From Ditylenchus dipsaci (Eukaryota > Nematoda > Chromadorea > Rhabditida > Anguinidae): a stretch of DNA of 64,000 nucleotides. Both the position numbers and the translations under genes were made by a program. Within the stretch, counting starts at the first letter, position 1. Each line of letters opens with the position of its first letter. Below the pieces are notes generated by a model that saw only the letters and a program-made list of their open reading frames with translations, ran no database searches and had not been told where the DNA came from. Location: contig SADC01000594.1 of assembly GCA_004194705.1 (NCBI GenBank), positions 19,071 through 83,070 on the forward strand, read 5' to 3'. Shown one piece after another: positions 34,901 to 46,900 of the stretch.

Positions 34901-37900
34901 CCGCTAGGCTGCTTGACCATTCAGGGCGCTCTCACAACACGTCCGCATCCGCAAAAGTTCGTTCCCCAGTTGGATCCGACTTTTTTAAACCTATTTTTAA
35001 ATGTTTTCGTCAATTCTATTTTGACAATCTGGTCGCAAATATCGCAAGAAAGCCGACTTTGCCGCTCATTTTTCAAAATTTCAAATGAAAAATTTTTTAA
35101 AAATTTTTAGAATCAAAATTTTTGGGCGACGGTGAATTCATCCTCAACCAATTCATCCTCGGTGAATTCATCCTCGGTGAATTCATCCTCTAGCGAATTC
35201 ATTCCTCCGGTGAATCATCCTCGGTGAATTCATCCTCCTTTTTGTCTTGACAGGAAATATATTATAATTTTTAACTTAGGTGAAAGGGTTTTGTTCACCC
35301 CAAATGGTCCCAAACCATCCGAAGCCACCCCAAACCACTCAAAACCACCTTAAACACCCCGAATGGTCTCGAACCATCCAAAACCAACTCAAAACTCTTA
35401 AAAAAACCAGCTAAAAGTGAATTTAACGCCATAAAATGGCTCTGAATCACACAAGTGCGGCCTTAATCACTAAAAACCCGATTTTAGCATACCAAAAATT
35501 TATGCTGAAGATTGTTTGATAATACCAAATAATACCAACCACTCAATTTACGAACATTACCAAACCGAACCAAGTGGTCGTCCACTTGGATGAAATTTTT
35601 TTTACGTTTTCGCGTCCCGAAACATTTTTTTTCACTAGCAACCTCTACATCACCCCTGAGAATCCATGCACCAAACCAAGTGGTCGACCACTTGGATCAA
35701 AAAATTTTTACGTTTTCGGGTTCCAAATTAATTTTTTGCGCTAATTCGAGCATGCTGAAGATGGTTTGACAGTGGGAAATTACATTTATGAATAAATTTT
35801 TGAGTTATTGGTAATTCTTGATTTATCAAAATCAATCGTTCGCGATAAATCGAAAATTTTGATAAAACGTGATTTTACCACTGTCAAACCATCTTCAGCA
35901 TGCTCGAATTAGTGCAGAATTTTTTTTTTGGACTCTAAAAAGTAAAAAAAAATTTGATCCAAGTGGTCGACCACCTGGTTTACGACCACTTAGTATAATT
36001 GGGGAGGGTTGCTGTCACCGAGGTTACTAGTTCGAGTCCCACTAAGTGTAAACTTTTTTTGCTTCCATTTTTTAGGCTATCCAGGTGGACACCCACCTGA
36101 CCAGGAGTTATATACCCAGGAATTTTGGTTAGGGTGGTCAATTCTTGGGCCCTTGTTTGGTCCCGACATCAATAAGGGTGCTCTCTGAGGGTGCCCCACA
36201 AAATGAGGGTGCTCTCTTAATATATATAAAAANNNNNNNNNNNNNNNNNCTTTAGTCTTCTGGCATAGCATCATCTGACAATGCATTTGCCACACCGGAA
36301 CAGAACTGACTTGGGAGCGCTTTCTTCTGACACCTGATTGACCCGAAGTAGGACGGCGCTTTCTTCTTCAGATGCTTCGCTTCGGCAATTGTCGAGAGAT
36401 AGCTGGCAGCTTCTTCACATTTCATCGACTTGACTTGGTCACCTTTTTCATTGAGACGCTGGAGAATCCTGGTTCTGAGCACTGCATCACTATTTGACTT
36501 GAGACCCAAGCAGGAGCAGGCAATTGAACTCTTCTTCCTTCAAAGCACTGAACTTGAACAAGCGAGCTGACCTTTTAAGCGATTGACGAAGTGGCGGAAT
36601 TCTTCACCATCATCTTTGACCAGGCGCAGGCACTCATAGCGATCCACCACCAAGGAGCGAGAATGAGAAAAAACTTTGGAAAGACCACTGACCGTTTCTT
36701 CCAGGCTGAAGTCGACCACATCTCTGGGCAGCACACTCTTTCTGTATTCAGCAAAAGCTTCGGCAGAGAGCTTCGTCATCAGGAGCTTCACCTTGCAGGC
36801 ATCCACCATATTCGGAGCTGTACAGTCGAGAGAGAACTTGAAACGGGCCATCCAATTTTCGAACTTGGCTGGATCACTGTCATCGGCACTGAAGACTTCC
36901 ATGTCTGGCAACTGAGGCAGAGTTGAGACCACGGCAGGCACTTGCTGAGCATTGTCGCCTCCACCACCACCATTCTGCTGCCGCTGGAGAAGAGCCACCA
37001 TTTGAGCCATCGCTGCTTGCTGCTGAGCCATTTCTTCTTGATGCTGCTGTTGCTGCTGAGCCATCGCTTGCTGCTGCACCACCATAAATTGCTGGAATTG
37101 ATTCACATCCATTGCGAGTACGCCAATGTTGTATCCTCGGGACTAGCTAGAGAGAGACGAGAGCACACGACTTCTTAATAGCTTTATTCGGACACAAACT
37201 GATCCTGAACACAGACGTTCAGACCTTATATACTAACAGAATAACATATCACTGCAAGACAACAGGTGATACGAATCACACTATACAACAGTACAAAATC
37301 CAATTTGGTACAAAAAAAAGTACTTCTCTGGTTGACATCACACCTCCAATTTTTGAAGAAGGAATGCCCACACTCTTCTCGATTTGTTGCGTCGTTGTGT
37401 TTATGAAGGTAGTATTATATTTCTTCTTCATCACAAAAAATGGAATGTTGGATGTTTCGGAACTACAATCATGTCGGATTGCTGGCCAGCATATTCAAAA
37501 TTGGAGGTGTGATGTCAATTAGAGAAAGACCAAAAAAAATTAAGATTAAGAGTAATCCTGATCCTAGCCGGATAGCTGAACACGGATTAGAGATCATCCT
37601 TTATACTGATCCATGATTCGAAGTCTGAATACATGCCTAGGAATTCTTAATACCAAAATATTTGTTATATCTTAGTGGTTATTTTGAGTAGGAGATAGCT
37701 ACAGGTTTCAATTGAAATAGTTGTCCTGGATACCAGGGTTGGATGCAGTCAGTTAACCAAAAACCGGGTTTTTTTTCGCCAAATAAACCGAACCCAAAAC
37801 CGCTTTCGAAAAAAAATTGGGAAACCGAAAACCGGGTTTAACAAAATACCGGTTTATTTACGACCAAAATTAACCGGAAATCAGGTACAAGTCGGTTACC

Positions 37901-40900
37901 GACCGAAAATTTTTGGAATAACCAGAACCGAAAAGCGGCTTTGAAAAAAACCGGTTTTTTAAACCGACCGATCCAAAAAAGACCGACCGAATCCAACCCT
38001 GGTGGAAACCTTTCAAAATTTGCTACGTGACTCATGTTACGCGAAAATATAAATGCGGAAATATGAAAAGGTTATCGAAAATCCGGTATTTTTACGGGGG
38101 TTTTTTAACTTTAGCAATATCATTATTTGCATTTTCAGAGCCCAGTCAACAACAACCATGCTAATGAGCAGCCACCTAAAATAGCAGCAGCAACCACAAA
38201 ACCAAAAGTAGCAACATCACTACCACAACTACAGCTGGAGTCAAGAAGAAACCGATCCTACAACACCACTCCTAGCTCTAAGTCCAGCGGCGGCCACTTC
38301 AAAGCCAGTGACCAGTAGCAGTAAGGAAGAGGTTGTGGACCAGTCAGCTGCACCAACTTCTACAACAAAAAGAGCTCGGGTTTGTTCTTTTTGTTTGTTG
38401 CTAGCCTGCTTAAACTCAAAACTAGGGTGCAAGGGAAGATAATTTGTGAAGTAGCTTTGCTCTTTTGATGTTTATGTAGTTGGCCGTCAAATAGGATCAC
38501 TGAAAGGGGATGATGGTCTGATTGATGGATGGATTGATGGGTGTCTCTTGAAAACTCAATTTTTGAATGTTTTTTTGTGTTTGTTTCATACTTGTTGCAA
38601 TTAGTGGATTTTTTTCTTGAAAATTTCAAAAATTTTATAGGATTTTCGAGATTTCGGGGGTTTTCGTGACTATGACTATAAGTCCGGCAAATTTCTGGCT
38701 GATGTACAGGTTGTATCAAGGAATTCCATGGTTTTGAAATAGTCATAACTTCTTTTCTAGAGCGTTTTTCAAAATTCTGTTTTTGCCCATCCATTTTTTC
38801 GCTGACAATATATTAATGTTGTATAATATCAAAAAAACGATTTTTGCTTGGTCCACTCTGTGGTTTGAATCCTGGTCTGTGGGTGACATCTGTATGTGCA
38901 AGGGGCCAAACACAAATGGGACCAATTAAAAATCGTGTTTTTTTACATATACGCAAAAAATATTGTCGGCGAGAAAAATCGATTGGCTAAAACAGAATTT
39001 CGAAAAAGGCTCCAGAAAAAAGTTATGACCATTTTAAAACCAGGAATTTCTTTATACGCCCTGTAAAATGGCCGGTTATTTGCTCAACCCGTGTTTTGAC
39101 ATCGAATATTGAGAAAAATGACACGTAAAACTGATTTGATTTACGTCTTGAGTTTTTCGAGGGGATACTTTGGTGAAATAAGATTTTTGCCTAGAAAAAT
39201 TGGTAAAATTGAGATATTAACACTTTTTGATATTAACCAAAGGTTACTTACTTTGATCAATTTTTTGTAAATCTGCAAGCAAAACACGGCAAGGCAACCC
39301 CACCTAATTTTGTTTGATATTAACCCACAAGGCATGTTGGTTGTTGCCTGGCTTAAGAATGTTCATTTGGCTTAATTTTCAGACGTCTGTTCGAGAAATG
39401 CAACAGGTGAATAATGCCAAGCCCAAGGTGGTTAGGACGCCAAAAGCCCCTCCAAGAGTCAGGAAATCATGGATAAGATCAAAGCTAGCATTGAGGCGGA
39501 CAAGCTGAGGGCTAAAAAAGAGCCCAATCTAAGGTAGCTGCTGTTGTTGGCGACACTCTTCAACCTGCTGCTCCTCCAGTTAACAATGAAAAGTGTCAAA
39601 AAGGTTGGGTTTTCAAAATTGCAAGATAATCAAAAAAATTGTTAGGGCGTTCCGCGGACTGGTTCAAACGGTTCTTTTAAACTTCTAATGAAAAAAGATT
39701 ATTTGTGGGCGAAAGTTTTTCTTGCGGTGATAATTCTTTCATAATACCTGCAAAAAATTTTGCCGTAAAAATACTTTTTTGTGAAAAATCGATTCACAGC
39801 AAAAAAAGATTGCGACAGAAAAAAACATTTCTGGGGCAAAAAAAGTATTTCTACGGCAAGAAAAAGGTTCGCCCGTTAGGAGGTCTACTATTGGAGGGGG
39901 GCTTTGCGGTTTTCAAACTTTCGTCGCCAAGGAGAATGCAACAAAAAACTGCGTTTTACACAATTTTTTACAAATTGTAGGTGAAATAGCCCTCTAGGTG
40001 ACCTTATGTTAGAGAAGAACCTTATATTTTTCAATCGAAATCTAGTAACCTACTATTAGAGGGGGAAATTTTATCAGAGGGAATACGGTAGGTCATTTTT
40101 GATCAAACTAACCATTAAAAATTACAATCAAAGTAATACTCAAGAAGGGGTGGTAAGCTCTCAAGTTTGAAAATTTGGCCTCGGTGGCGGAGTTGCTAAG
40201 CGTTTTTTTGGCCCGGAAATCATGCGTGGGTTCGATTCCTCGTTGTGGCACACTATTTATTTGGGCTAGTTTGACCAATTTCTATTTCTATTTGGAATAC
40301 TGATTCCGAATCTGGCGCTAAAAAAGCCGGATTAATGCGATAAATTGGTCAAACAAGCCAAAATAAATAGCGTGCCACCACGCGGGATCGAACCTGCGCA
40401 CCATTTTGGACCATAAAGCTCAAACGCTTATACACTGAGCTACCGAGGCCGAATTTTTTATCCTAATTAGCTCCCCTCTTTAATTGATTTTTTTTTTCAA
40501 AACGCTACCAAAATTACACTTTGCTTCCTGACTATCCATTAGAAAAATGACCGAAAATAAGCTCAAATGCCTTGAAAAGTCTTTTACGGCAAAAAATTGC
40601 GACAGAAAAAAGTTTTCTCACGGCAACAAAATCTTTACCACGAAAAGCAATGAAAAAGTCACAAAATCGGCTCTCCAAGTGTACTTACGCCTTTTATCTG
40701 CTTTCACCTGCTCACAACTCTGCTGGCATACCTTCTCAGTATTCTCAACACTTTTCTCTCGAGACGAAAACCTCGTAATTCAAAAAAGGAAATCCAAGCT
40801 CCCTCTAAACGACCATTGCCATATTCTTTAACAGAAATTGAAAAATAGCAAAACCAAAATTTGTTTAGACGATTTTTATTCAATACACAATCACAACAAT

Positions 40901-43900
40901 CACAACAATTGAGCACAGTAAATCAAATAAAAGATCTACGTATCTTTTCTTGGGTGTTTCCAGAGGATCTTCAGGGAACTTGTGCGATTCGAAAAGAGAG
41001 GCAACTTGATTTCGCTGGCGAGCGGACCACTAACATAATCAAAAGAAGACACGAAGAGGGCTGCCTGTCCACATGCTATAATAAATTTTAGGGGGAGCTT
41101 GGATTTCCTTTTTTGAATTCCTTTTTTTGAAAAAAAAAATCAGTATCGAGAGAAAATTATATTTGAACTCAATTAAAATAATTAACTATAAAAATCGACA
41201 TAACGATGAACCTGAAATCGATATATCGATAAACACATAATCGATATGTTGGTATACATACAATCGATGTGTTGATAAATATACAATTGATTTGCTGATA
41301 AATAGTTGTAATAACGTTTCCACATTTAATAACTTAAAATTCTCTAGCAACACCTGATTACTATAAAGAATACCTACCCACTCTCCTAATAAAACTACGT
41401 ACTCTCCTGGCTCGCCTTCCATTGTTCTGATACCCTTACCCACTATCCTGGCACCTTTACCAACTCTTCTGGTACATTTACACACTCTCTTGGTATTTTT
41501 ACTCATTCTCTTGGTACCCTTACTCAGTGTCCTGGTACCTTTATCCACTCTTCTGGCCCATTGCCAAATCTTCTGGTAGTTTTACCCACTCTCGCGGGAG
41601 GTTTACTTACTCTCATGGTACCTTTAATTACTCTCCTGGCAACCGTGGTATACAACTTACTCTCTTGTTCACAACTATCCACAAACTCTCGTGGTACCCT
41701 TACCAACTCTCTTGGCATACCTATAAGCTCTCCTGACCGATCTACTTGCTTTATCAAAAAAAATTAACACAATAAACAAAAAACAGCATAAAACAATATA
41801 AAAATAACTTTCCTCTCGGGACAAAAAACATTCGAATTCAAAAGGAGGACTAAATCCAAATTTTCTCCCAACAACCACCTCCATAAAAGTGCCAAGATAC
41901 CTGATTTTTTTTTCAAAACGCTACCAAAATTACACTTTGCTTCCTGACTATCCATTAGAAAAATGACCGAAAATAAGCTCAAATGCTTGAAAAGTCTTTT
42001 ACGGCAAAAAATTGCGACAGAAAAAAGTTTTCTCACGGCAACAAAATCTTTACCACGAAAATCAATGACTTGATTATCTCTACCTTCTAGGGAATTTAGC
42101 TTCACAAAAATTTATTTGCAATAATAGTTAATGTGTAATCCATCAAAAACTCCACGAAACAGCCGAAAAACCTGCTCATCCTGTGCTTGACACACAACCA
42201 CAACTTTCAATTGTGGACCGTCCTGATTATCTCGAGTGTTTTACAACAATAATCGCTCTCCACCCACATAAAATACAGTTCAACCATAGCTCATACAAAC
42301 CAGTGTTCATTCCCAACATTAATTTCAGAGTCCAATACCAATAAAACAGCCACTCCAGCACCAGCTCATAACAAGTCAACCAAAGTGGCCATGTCCGAAC
42401 CAAAAGTGACCAAAAAAGCTAATGTGGGTGCAGCAACAGCCACTCCACTGGCAAATGTGCACAAAACTCCAGGAGCTGGCAAGACTAGAGAACCTGTAGC
42501 TAGAGTTCCCTTGAAAGCTCGACAACCACCGCTGAAAGCTGAGAAGCCGGAGAAAGAGCAGATCAGTGATGTGGCTAGAGTGACTGAAGAACTGGAGATG
42601 AAGCACAAGGCTGAATTGGTGGAAGGTAAGCACTATTGGATCTGAGTATTTATGGTTAAAGGACCATGGTTTTTGCGCGCGGCGGCACTACAAAATTTGA
42701 ATTGGCGGGGGACACTTCTCTTTCGTCTATCAGTGTACTCTTTCGAGTTTTTTCGAATGACTCGAAAGAGTACAGTGAGAGACGAAAGAGAAGTGTCCCC
42801 CGCCAATTCAAATTTTGCGTGTGCCGCTGCGCGCAAAAACCATGGTCCTTTAAAGACGCAAAGTAAAGACTGGCTGTAGCTGAATTGCGAGGTCCAAAAT
42901 TTGAATCTACAATTTTTCATTGACGGAATCGGATTTTTTTTAGTTTGCCGATTTGTCATCAATTTTGACCTTATTTTTTTTATTTTTACACACCAAATAG
43001 TTGTTTTAATCAATGATATTTCTGGTGATTTCAAAAATTTGGAATTTCAGAAATATTTGATAAGGAGGGTACGTAAAAATGCTATGTTTTGGGTAAAAAA
43101 TGCCGTATTTTTTGAGCATGTGCCCCGTTTTGGGTCATCACGTTTTGCCCAAATACGCCTTTCTAAATTTATTCATGATCAACATCTCAAATTTCGGAGA
43201 TTCCAAAAAATTGAAATTCGAGTTCCATTAAACAGTTTTGGGGCATTTGTTCTAGTCAACTTGATATTTTGCAAAGCCCATACTTTTTTGTTGCATTTTT
43301 TTAACTTTTTTGAAACCCATAAAAAACTCGAACCACAAATGACTTATAATGAGAGTTTTCCTACAGGCCGGGAACCATAACCTGACCCTCGCGATTTAGG
43401 TACAGTCCAGTGACGATATAACGGCACCCCGATATAATGGCACCCCCGTTATAACGGCACCTTGGGAGAAATTCGGCTGGCCGTCAGAGTAACTCGACAA
43501 AGTTCATCCCCGATATAACGGCACCCCGCTATAACGGCACCCTCAGTACCAAAAAACCGGTCCCAAGCAGTGAAATTACCCCCGATATAACGGCACTATT
43601 CTTTTTTGGTGAAAAAATTGAGATTTGAGCGTAATTTTTGCAAACTAAATTTCAAATTTAATAAAATGTATGAAAAATTTGCTCATAATTTGCTAGTCTT
43701 CACATTTTTATTTTAGCTCTGTTTTTGCTCTTTATTGTCTGATCTCTACTGGATATCAAAAAAAAACTTTTTCGCTGAATAGTGTGGTAAAAAAGATACC
43801 TCCGATACAACGGCACACCCGATATAACGGCACCTTTGACCGGTCCCAGTTTTTTTTGCCGAATACGTTTTTTTATAGGCGACATTTGTCTTATTTTTGG

Positions 43901-46900
43901 ACAAATTCATCTTTTGAAAAAGCTTTTCCAGGAAAATTTAAATTTTTCCCGAAAAAGAAAAAAGTTTGTTCCATGAAAAAAGCGAATCTGGCCCAAAAAG
44001 CATATTCTCGTACCGTATGCTCTCCATTGAAAGCCCTCTCTCTAATAAAGGCCCCGTCAATCACCTATATCTCAGCCCGGAAAAATAATTATGCAAACCG
44101 GTTTTTTGCATTTTCTTAGTCAGTACGAGCTGACCTAATTCCATTTTTCACCTTTTAGTTGAGCACCCAAAATCTAAAAATCGACCCAAATTTTTTCCGA
44201 CTTAAGGTTGAAAAGAAAGGCGCCGGGGCCTTTAATAGAGAATATACGGTAATCGAGGTTCAACTGTACAAACAATAAGAATTGGCCAATTTTTTTTAAA
44301 GTATCTACAAACAACAAGATTTTCGCCGCAAGCAAAGTAACTTAGTTACAGAAAAAAGAGTTTGACCTTTCAAAAATTCGGTGCCACAGTTACAGCCAAT
44401 TATTCTAAGCCAAAAGCAAAAGGTAGCGTTTTATAGCTCTTTTCAAGAGCCGAATCGCTGACTGATTAGAATCTCTGCTAAAGAAGCAGTAGCAGAACTA
44501 ATAGAAAGTGCAATTAAACAAGATGAAAATGTAGATAGAGGATGAATTCTTTCCACAACCCACATCAAAATTTGTTAATTTTTTAAAAACATCATTTCTT
44601 TATTGATTTCGCTCACAATTTACTCTGAAATGACTTTATTTTACGGGGTAAATAGACCAAAATACCACATTAGAATCACCCTGTCATTTGCGACCTCCTT
44701 TCTAATTTCCACATCCCTATTTTGTTTGATACTCGACTGTGACACAAGGAAATGGATTCCACTAAATATTTGTGTGTTCACAGCAGCTATTGCTCCACTT
44801 CTATACATCATTTTTGCAGTGCAACAGAAGTTCAATGAGGAACTGGGTGTTCTCAAGACTTCGCATGAACGAGAGGTAGGTGGATTTCACTCAAAAACAG
44901 AGGGTACGTAAAAAATTTGAAGGGGGAGGCAACATTCATATACGCATCATCTAGGTCACAGGTTCAACCACCACCGGCTGCATACAGTCGACTCTCGATA
45001 TAACGCCACCCCCTCAAGTTCGTTCCCGCCTAGGTTCCGACACTTTTTAACTCTATTTTTGAGAACTTTTGCTGAACCTGATTTGGCAGTCTTATCAGAA
45101 ATATCGTACAGATTCCGATTCTGCCAATTGTTTCTGAAAAAATTTAAACTTTTGCCAGTAGGACCCGCGCCTCTCGATATAACGCCGCCGATTTTTTAAA
45201 AGTGCTTACTGGCACAAGTTTAAACTTTTTCAGAAACGATTGACAGAATCGGAATCCTCGCGATATTTCTAACAAGACTGCCGAATCAGGTTCAGCAAAA
45301 GTTTTCAAAAATAGAGTTAAAAAATGTGTCGTACCCTAGGCGGGAACGAACTTGAGGGGGTGGCGTTATATCGAGAGTCGACTCTAGCTTAAAAACATTA
45401 CGACTGTGAAAATTTTCTGTTAACTGGATTCTTTGACTTTTGTCTAAGTTTCATATGGCAAATGCACAAAAAATCCCAAATGTATTTGCTACAATAGTTA
45501 TTTTTTAAATTCTTCATCCAACTCAACTTTTTGACACACAAGTTTACCTCTACGACTTACTAAAATAGGGTCCGACAGTTTCAGAGGGAAAAGGTACTTA
45601 GGTAAAAAAATCCGGCCTCGGTAGCACAGTGGATAAGCGTCTGTGTTTTATGGCCTAAAATGGTGCGCGCAGTAATTCGACTTTTTTAGCGCCAAATTTG
45701 GTGTCAGCTACCCTAACTACGCCTAGACATTAGTCAAACAAGCAAAATAAATAGCGTACCACCTGGGATCGAACCTGTGCATGATTTTGGATCGCTTACC
45801 CACTCCCATAATGACCGCGCCGTCCTTTGCCGTCCTGTTTTTGCATCACCCTCCTTAAGCTTTTAGCTCACATAAATTTATTTTTCACGAATTTTTTTGA
45901 TATAACGCTTCTTAACATGTAGGCCTATCTTATTTTTGGGTGACCGTCCACTTTTTAAAATATAAATTGACTTAAGAATGGTCGACAAAAGACGCCGCCC
46001 GTGTTTTTTCTCAGCTTTTCAGAAAAAACCAATACGGCGTCTTTTGTCTCCATTCTTATGTCAATTTATATTTTAAAATGGACGGTCACTCAAAAATAAG
46101 ATAGGCCTACATGTTAAGAAGCGTTCTATCAAAAAAAATTGGTGAAAAATAATTTATGTGAGCTAAAAGCTTAAGGAGGCTGATGCAAAAACAGGACGGC
46201 AAAGGACGGCGCGGTCATTATTGGGCGTGGGTAAGCGATCCAAAATCATGCGCAGGTTCGATCCCAGGTGGTGGTACGCTATTTATTTTGGAGCTTTCAT
46301 TTTATATAGTGCTTATTGCTATTTTGGAGCTAAAAAAAGATTTTGACTAAAAACTTCGAAAATAGAAAGGATCCTGGATCCCGAAAAAGGACAAATCTTT
46401 TTAAAAAAGAACGATTACGAACCCTGGTAAAAACTGTCTGAGTGCTAAGAAAAGTGCACATATGGAGCTCTACCAATGACCCTATTCTCCCAAATTTTTG
46501 GGCTAGATCGACCAAAGACAACTAGTTAAGCATTTCAGATGTTTCCAACATTTTATGAACAATTTTCCAACAAAAAAACCTAAACAATATTTATAGATCC
46601 AGCAGCAAAAAGATGAATTTACTGCTGAACAACAGTCCTTTGCTGAGAAATTGGACAAAATCAATGCAGAGCGTCAGGCTAAAGAGCACCAAATAGTGGA
46701 ACTACAGCATCGTATAGCAGAAGTGGAGCAGGTCAATGGCAAACTAATGGCTGAGAAAAATATGTTGGAGGAAAGGCTTTTGAAGGAGGACCAGGATGAG
46801 AGGAACAGGGTTGTCTATTATGTCAAATTTGTTAACTAACTAGCCCGATTTCCAGAGACTTATCGATGAAGTCAACAGTCTGAAGTATGATCTGGAGTGC

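Noticed and set aside
35994..36052. Possible tRNA (AGTTCGAGTCCCACT B box)
   Set aside because: Only a B-box-like 3' half is visible; no D arm or acceptor pairing was found.
40181..40255. Possible tRNA gene starting GGCCTCGGTGGCGGAG
   Set aside because: The acceptor ends do not pair and the anticodon arm does not fold; it is the end of a foldback repeat.
41383..41740. CRISPR-like spaced repeats
   Set aside because: The units are degenerate and contiguous, the DNA is clearly eukaryotic and no cas gene is present; the same holds for 35131-35245 and 48735-49035.
44420..44455. Histone-mRNA-like stem-loop (AGCTCTTTTCAAGAGC)
   Set aside because: The loop has one extra base compared with the histone consensus and no histone coding sequence lies upstream.
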